A DNA stretch of 64,000 bases, taken from the NCBI GenBank assembly GCA_037445245.1, contig JBBIKU010000001.1, positions 1 to 64,000 of the forward strand. The letters run 5' to 3'. Every line of letters starts with the position of its first letter. Position 1 is the stretch's first letter. Source of the DNA: JBBIKU01 sp037445245. Its GTDB lineage: Bacteria; Chloroflexota; Anaerolineae; Anaerolineales; Anaerolineaceae. Below the pieces are notes generated by a model. It saw only the letters and a list, made by a program, of their open reading frames with translations, searched no databases and had not been told where the DNA came from. The translations under genes and the position numbers were made by a program. Positions 62,303 to 64,000 of this stretch are shown in pieces.

Positions 62303-63874
62303 TCAACTTTTACCTGCCAGATGGGGCAGGTTGCCAGGCAAAGCGCGCATTGCCTGGTATAACGGGCGCAGCCGTTCGTACATCCTCAAATATACCTGAT
62401 TGTAAAGGTCATCGTAGATGCGGCACACCGCTGGGTCGGGGGCGAAGGTTCGTTCGAGGCGTGTCATCTCCTTCACTGCGTGGTGAAAATTGTGGTGTAT
62501 CCCCACACCGACCGCCGCCACCATGGCTGCCCCCAGCCCTGAGGCTTCGTAAACGTGCGGGCGGGCGGCGGGCATTCCAAAAATGTCCGCTGTCATTTGC
62601 ATGGCTGCATTACTCTGGCTACCGCCGCCGGCGACTCGCAATTCGGTGATCGGGACTTTGCTGCGTTTCTCAGTGCGCTCCTTGCCTTCGCGTAATGCGT
62701 AGGCAAGTCCTTCCAGAATAGCGCGGTAGAGATGAGCGCGGGTGTGCACGTCACTAAAGCCAATCACTGCTCCGCGTGCTTCGGGCCCTGGGTGGCGCAA
62801 TCCCGGTGACCAGTAAGGCTGCAAAACCAACCCATGCGAGCCAGGTGGAACGGAGTTCACCAGATCGTCGAACAGCATCTCGGGTTCCACGTCACGTTCA
62901 TTTGCCAGATGTTGTTCGCGCAGACCGAATTCCTGTTTGAACCAGCTCACCATCCAGTAACCACGATAAATTTGCAGCTCGAGGTTGTACAGCCCTGGTT
63001 CGGCGGCGGGGTAGGGGGGCAGCATCGGAATCACTTCGATGTATTTTTTGTGAGTGGTGTTGATGGTGGCGGCGCTGCCGTAGCTCAGGCAAGCAACGTG
63101 CGGCTGCAAGCTGCCGGTACCCAGCACCTCGCAAGCTTTGTCGGCGGCGGCGGCAATCAAAGGAAGCCCGGCGGGGATGCCGGTGGCTTGCGATGCCTGG
63201 GGAGTGATCTCTCCCAGCGGCTGTGCTTGTGGCACCAGTTCCGGCAGCATTACTGGATCGATCGGCATTGCCAGCCAGCGCCAATCGCCCTTGGTTGCCC
63301 ACTTTTGGGTTTTGTAATCAAAAGGCATGTAGCCCACCTGGCAACCAACTGAGTCGACGAATCTACCAGTGAGCAGGTGCGTCAGATAACCGGAGAGGTA
63401 CACGAATTTGTGGGTCTTTTTCCAAATTTCGGGTTGGTGTGCGCAAATCCAGTTGGCTTCGCATTCCGATTGTAAATATGCCACTGTTTCGCTGACACCA
63501 GCGACCTTGAAAGCAGCACCCCACAAACCACCAACGGGGCGTACGTTCTCCGTGCGGCGCTGATCAAGCCAGACGATGGCGGGGCGTAGCGGTTTGCCGT
63601 CCTTATCGAGGCTGAGGACGGTGGCGCGTTGGGTGGTGACGGTGACGGCGGCGATGGATTGTCGTTGCACGCCAGTCTGCTGCCACAACCCCTGGCACGC
63701 TTGGCACACCGCGTCCCAGAAGACAAGGGGATGTTGTTCGGCAAACCCGGGCAAGACGGAGAAATAAGGCTCGATCATGATCCGGTTTTTGGCAAGCAGC
63801 CGCCCGCGTGGATCGAAGAGCAAGGCACGCACTGACTGTGTCCCGTTGTCAATTGCCAGCAAATTTTCTGCCAT
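62303..63874 (-). CDS. FGGY-family carbohydrate kinase
   Basis: 523 residues. N-terminal [20 protein letters not shown] (phosphate-binding DNGTxxxR) and the ATP-binding C-terminal half with [22 protein letters not shown] and [17 protein letters not shown]. The family phosphorylates sugars such as xylulose, ribulose, glycerol or gluconate; the substrate is not determinable, although length and motifs are near those of xylulose/ribulokinase-like members. GGAG lies 8 nt before ATG 63874. The final 126 bp of the window hold its upstream region and no further gene. Confidence 0.92.
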   Translation of the reverse strand: MAENLLAIDNGTQSVRALLFDPRGRLLAKNRIMIEPYFSVLPGFAEQHPLVFWDAVCQACQGLWQQTGVQRQSIAAVTVTTQRATVLSLDKDGKPLRPAIVWLDQRRTENVRPVGGLWGAAFKVAGVSETVAYLQSECEANWICAHQPEIWKKTHKFVYLSGYLTHLLTGRFVDSVGCQVGYMPFDYKTQKWATKGDWRWLAMPIDPVMLPELVPQAQPLGEITPQASQATGIPAGLPLIAAAADKACEVLGTGSLQPHVACLSYGSAATINTTHKKYIEVIPMLPPYPAAEPGLYNLELQIYRGYWMVSWFKQEFGLREQHLANERDVEPEMLFDDLVNSVPPGSHGLVLQPYWSPGLRHPGPEARGAVIGFSDVHTRAHLYRAILEGLAYALREGKERTEKRSKVPITELRVAGGGSQSNAAMQMTADIFGMPAARPHVYEASGLGAAMVAAVGVGIHHNFHHAVKEMTRLERTFAPDPAVCRIYDDLYNQVYLRMYERLRPLYQAMRALPGNLPHLAGKS

Positions 63875-64000
63875 TCAAGTTCTCCTCAGCCGCGGCTGGT
63901 GGGCGATCGGGCGGCACTCATCGCTTTAGGAAACCCCACTTTTTACTAGCTTGCTCTGCGGACATGTCCAGTCCCAATGTGCCACCGGGATTCATGATGT

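Overview
The window reads as chromosomal DNA of an anaerobic bacterium, most likely of the Chloroflexota (class Anaerolineae). This is an inference from gene content: a DUF7507-repeat surface protein ending in a sortase-like domain, PdxS/PdxT, a complete Rnf complex with ApbE and a NusG-II protein, corrinoid methyl-transfer genes with an ASKHA activator, DUF438/hemerythrin signalling, and many DUF917/Opp genes. No rRNA, tRNA, CRISPR array or intact insertion sequence was seen. Coding density is high, but at least five genes are broken by frameshifts or stops.

Layout. 1-2.0 kb: 3' part of a repetitive surface protein with an LPATG motif and a sortase-like domain. 2.2-3.7 kb: pdxS-pdxT (vitamin B6). 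3.7-6.3 kb: a methionine/cysteine assimilation unit, metA (predicted acetyl-CoA type) and metY, behind a promoter, a Met-rich leader peptide and an intrinsic terminator that together look like an attenuator. 6.4-10 kb: a frameshifted CPBP protease, a MoaD/ThiS-like protein, a DHODH-like ferredoxin-fused enzyme and two CBS proteins. 10.0-11.2 kb: a tyrosine recombinase with a 13-7-13 inverted repeat directly upstream. 11.2-22.7 kb (minus): an 11-gene unit with a tandem-fused Asp/Glu/hydantoin racemase, nitroreductase, DUF6092-like protein, two DUF917 proteins, an M29-like metalloenzyme and a full Opp/Dpp ABC transporter, probably uptake and breakdown of a small amide or hydantoin-like compound. 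22.8-27.2 kb: methyltransferase, MBOAT acyltransferase, decayed SGNH partner, and a membrane-anchored beta-repeat protein.

27.2-35.6 kb (minus): rnfC-D-G-E-A, a Tat/NusG-II protein, apbE, rnfB, rseC and a PfkB kinase. 35.8-39.1 kb: a LOG-family protein and an AT-rich restriction-modification pair (TdeIII-like). 39.2-44.4 kb: GH4 glycosidase, a one-helix microprotein, a heavily frameshifted ferric-reductase-like gene, a site-2 protease with CBS domains, and a decayed membrane glycosyltransferase. 44.4-49.9 kb: a plasmid-like module of a DnaA-domain-I/winged-helix protein, a ribbon-helix-helix-like protein and an ExeA-like ATPase, divergent from parA-parB, followed by a 26-bp perfect palindrome and, in a 1.2-kb gene-free stretch, an array of TTGCAC-containing repeats. 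49.9-53.3 kb: lipoprotein deacetylase, then an acyl carrier protein with a fatty-acyl-AMP ligase. 53.4-56.7 kb (minus): CBS protein, then a Crp/Fnr regulator with ferredoxin, DUF438-hemerythrin-PAS protein and cupin. 56.9-61.1 kb: corrinoid protein, homocysteine methyltransferase and RACo-type activator (a split methionine-synthase-like set), then DUF3052 and YdeI-like proteins. 61.2-64 kb: a decayed membrane glycosyltransferase and an FGGY sugar kinase.

Recurring themes are methionine metabolism (metA/metY at one end, corrinoid homocysteine methylation at the other), anaerobic electron flow (Rnf, ferredoxins, nitroreductase), and mobile or plasmid-derived DNA (recombinase with its own candidate site, R-M island, Rep/Par module) beside decaying genes. 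All assignments come from reading the sequence; no database search was run.
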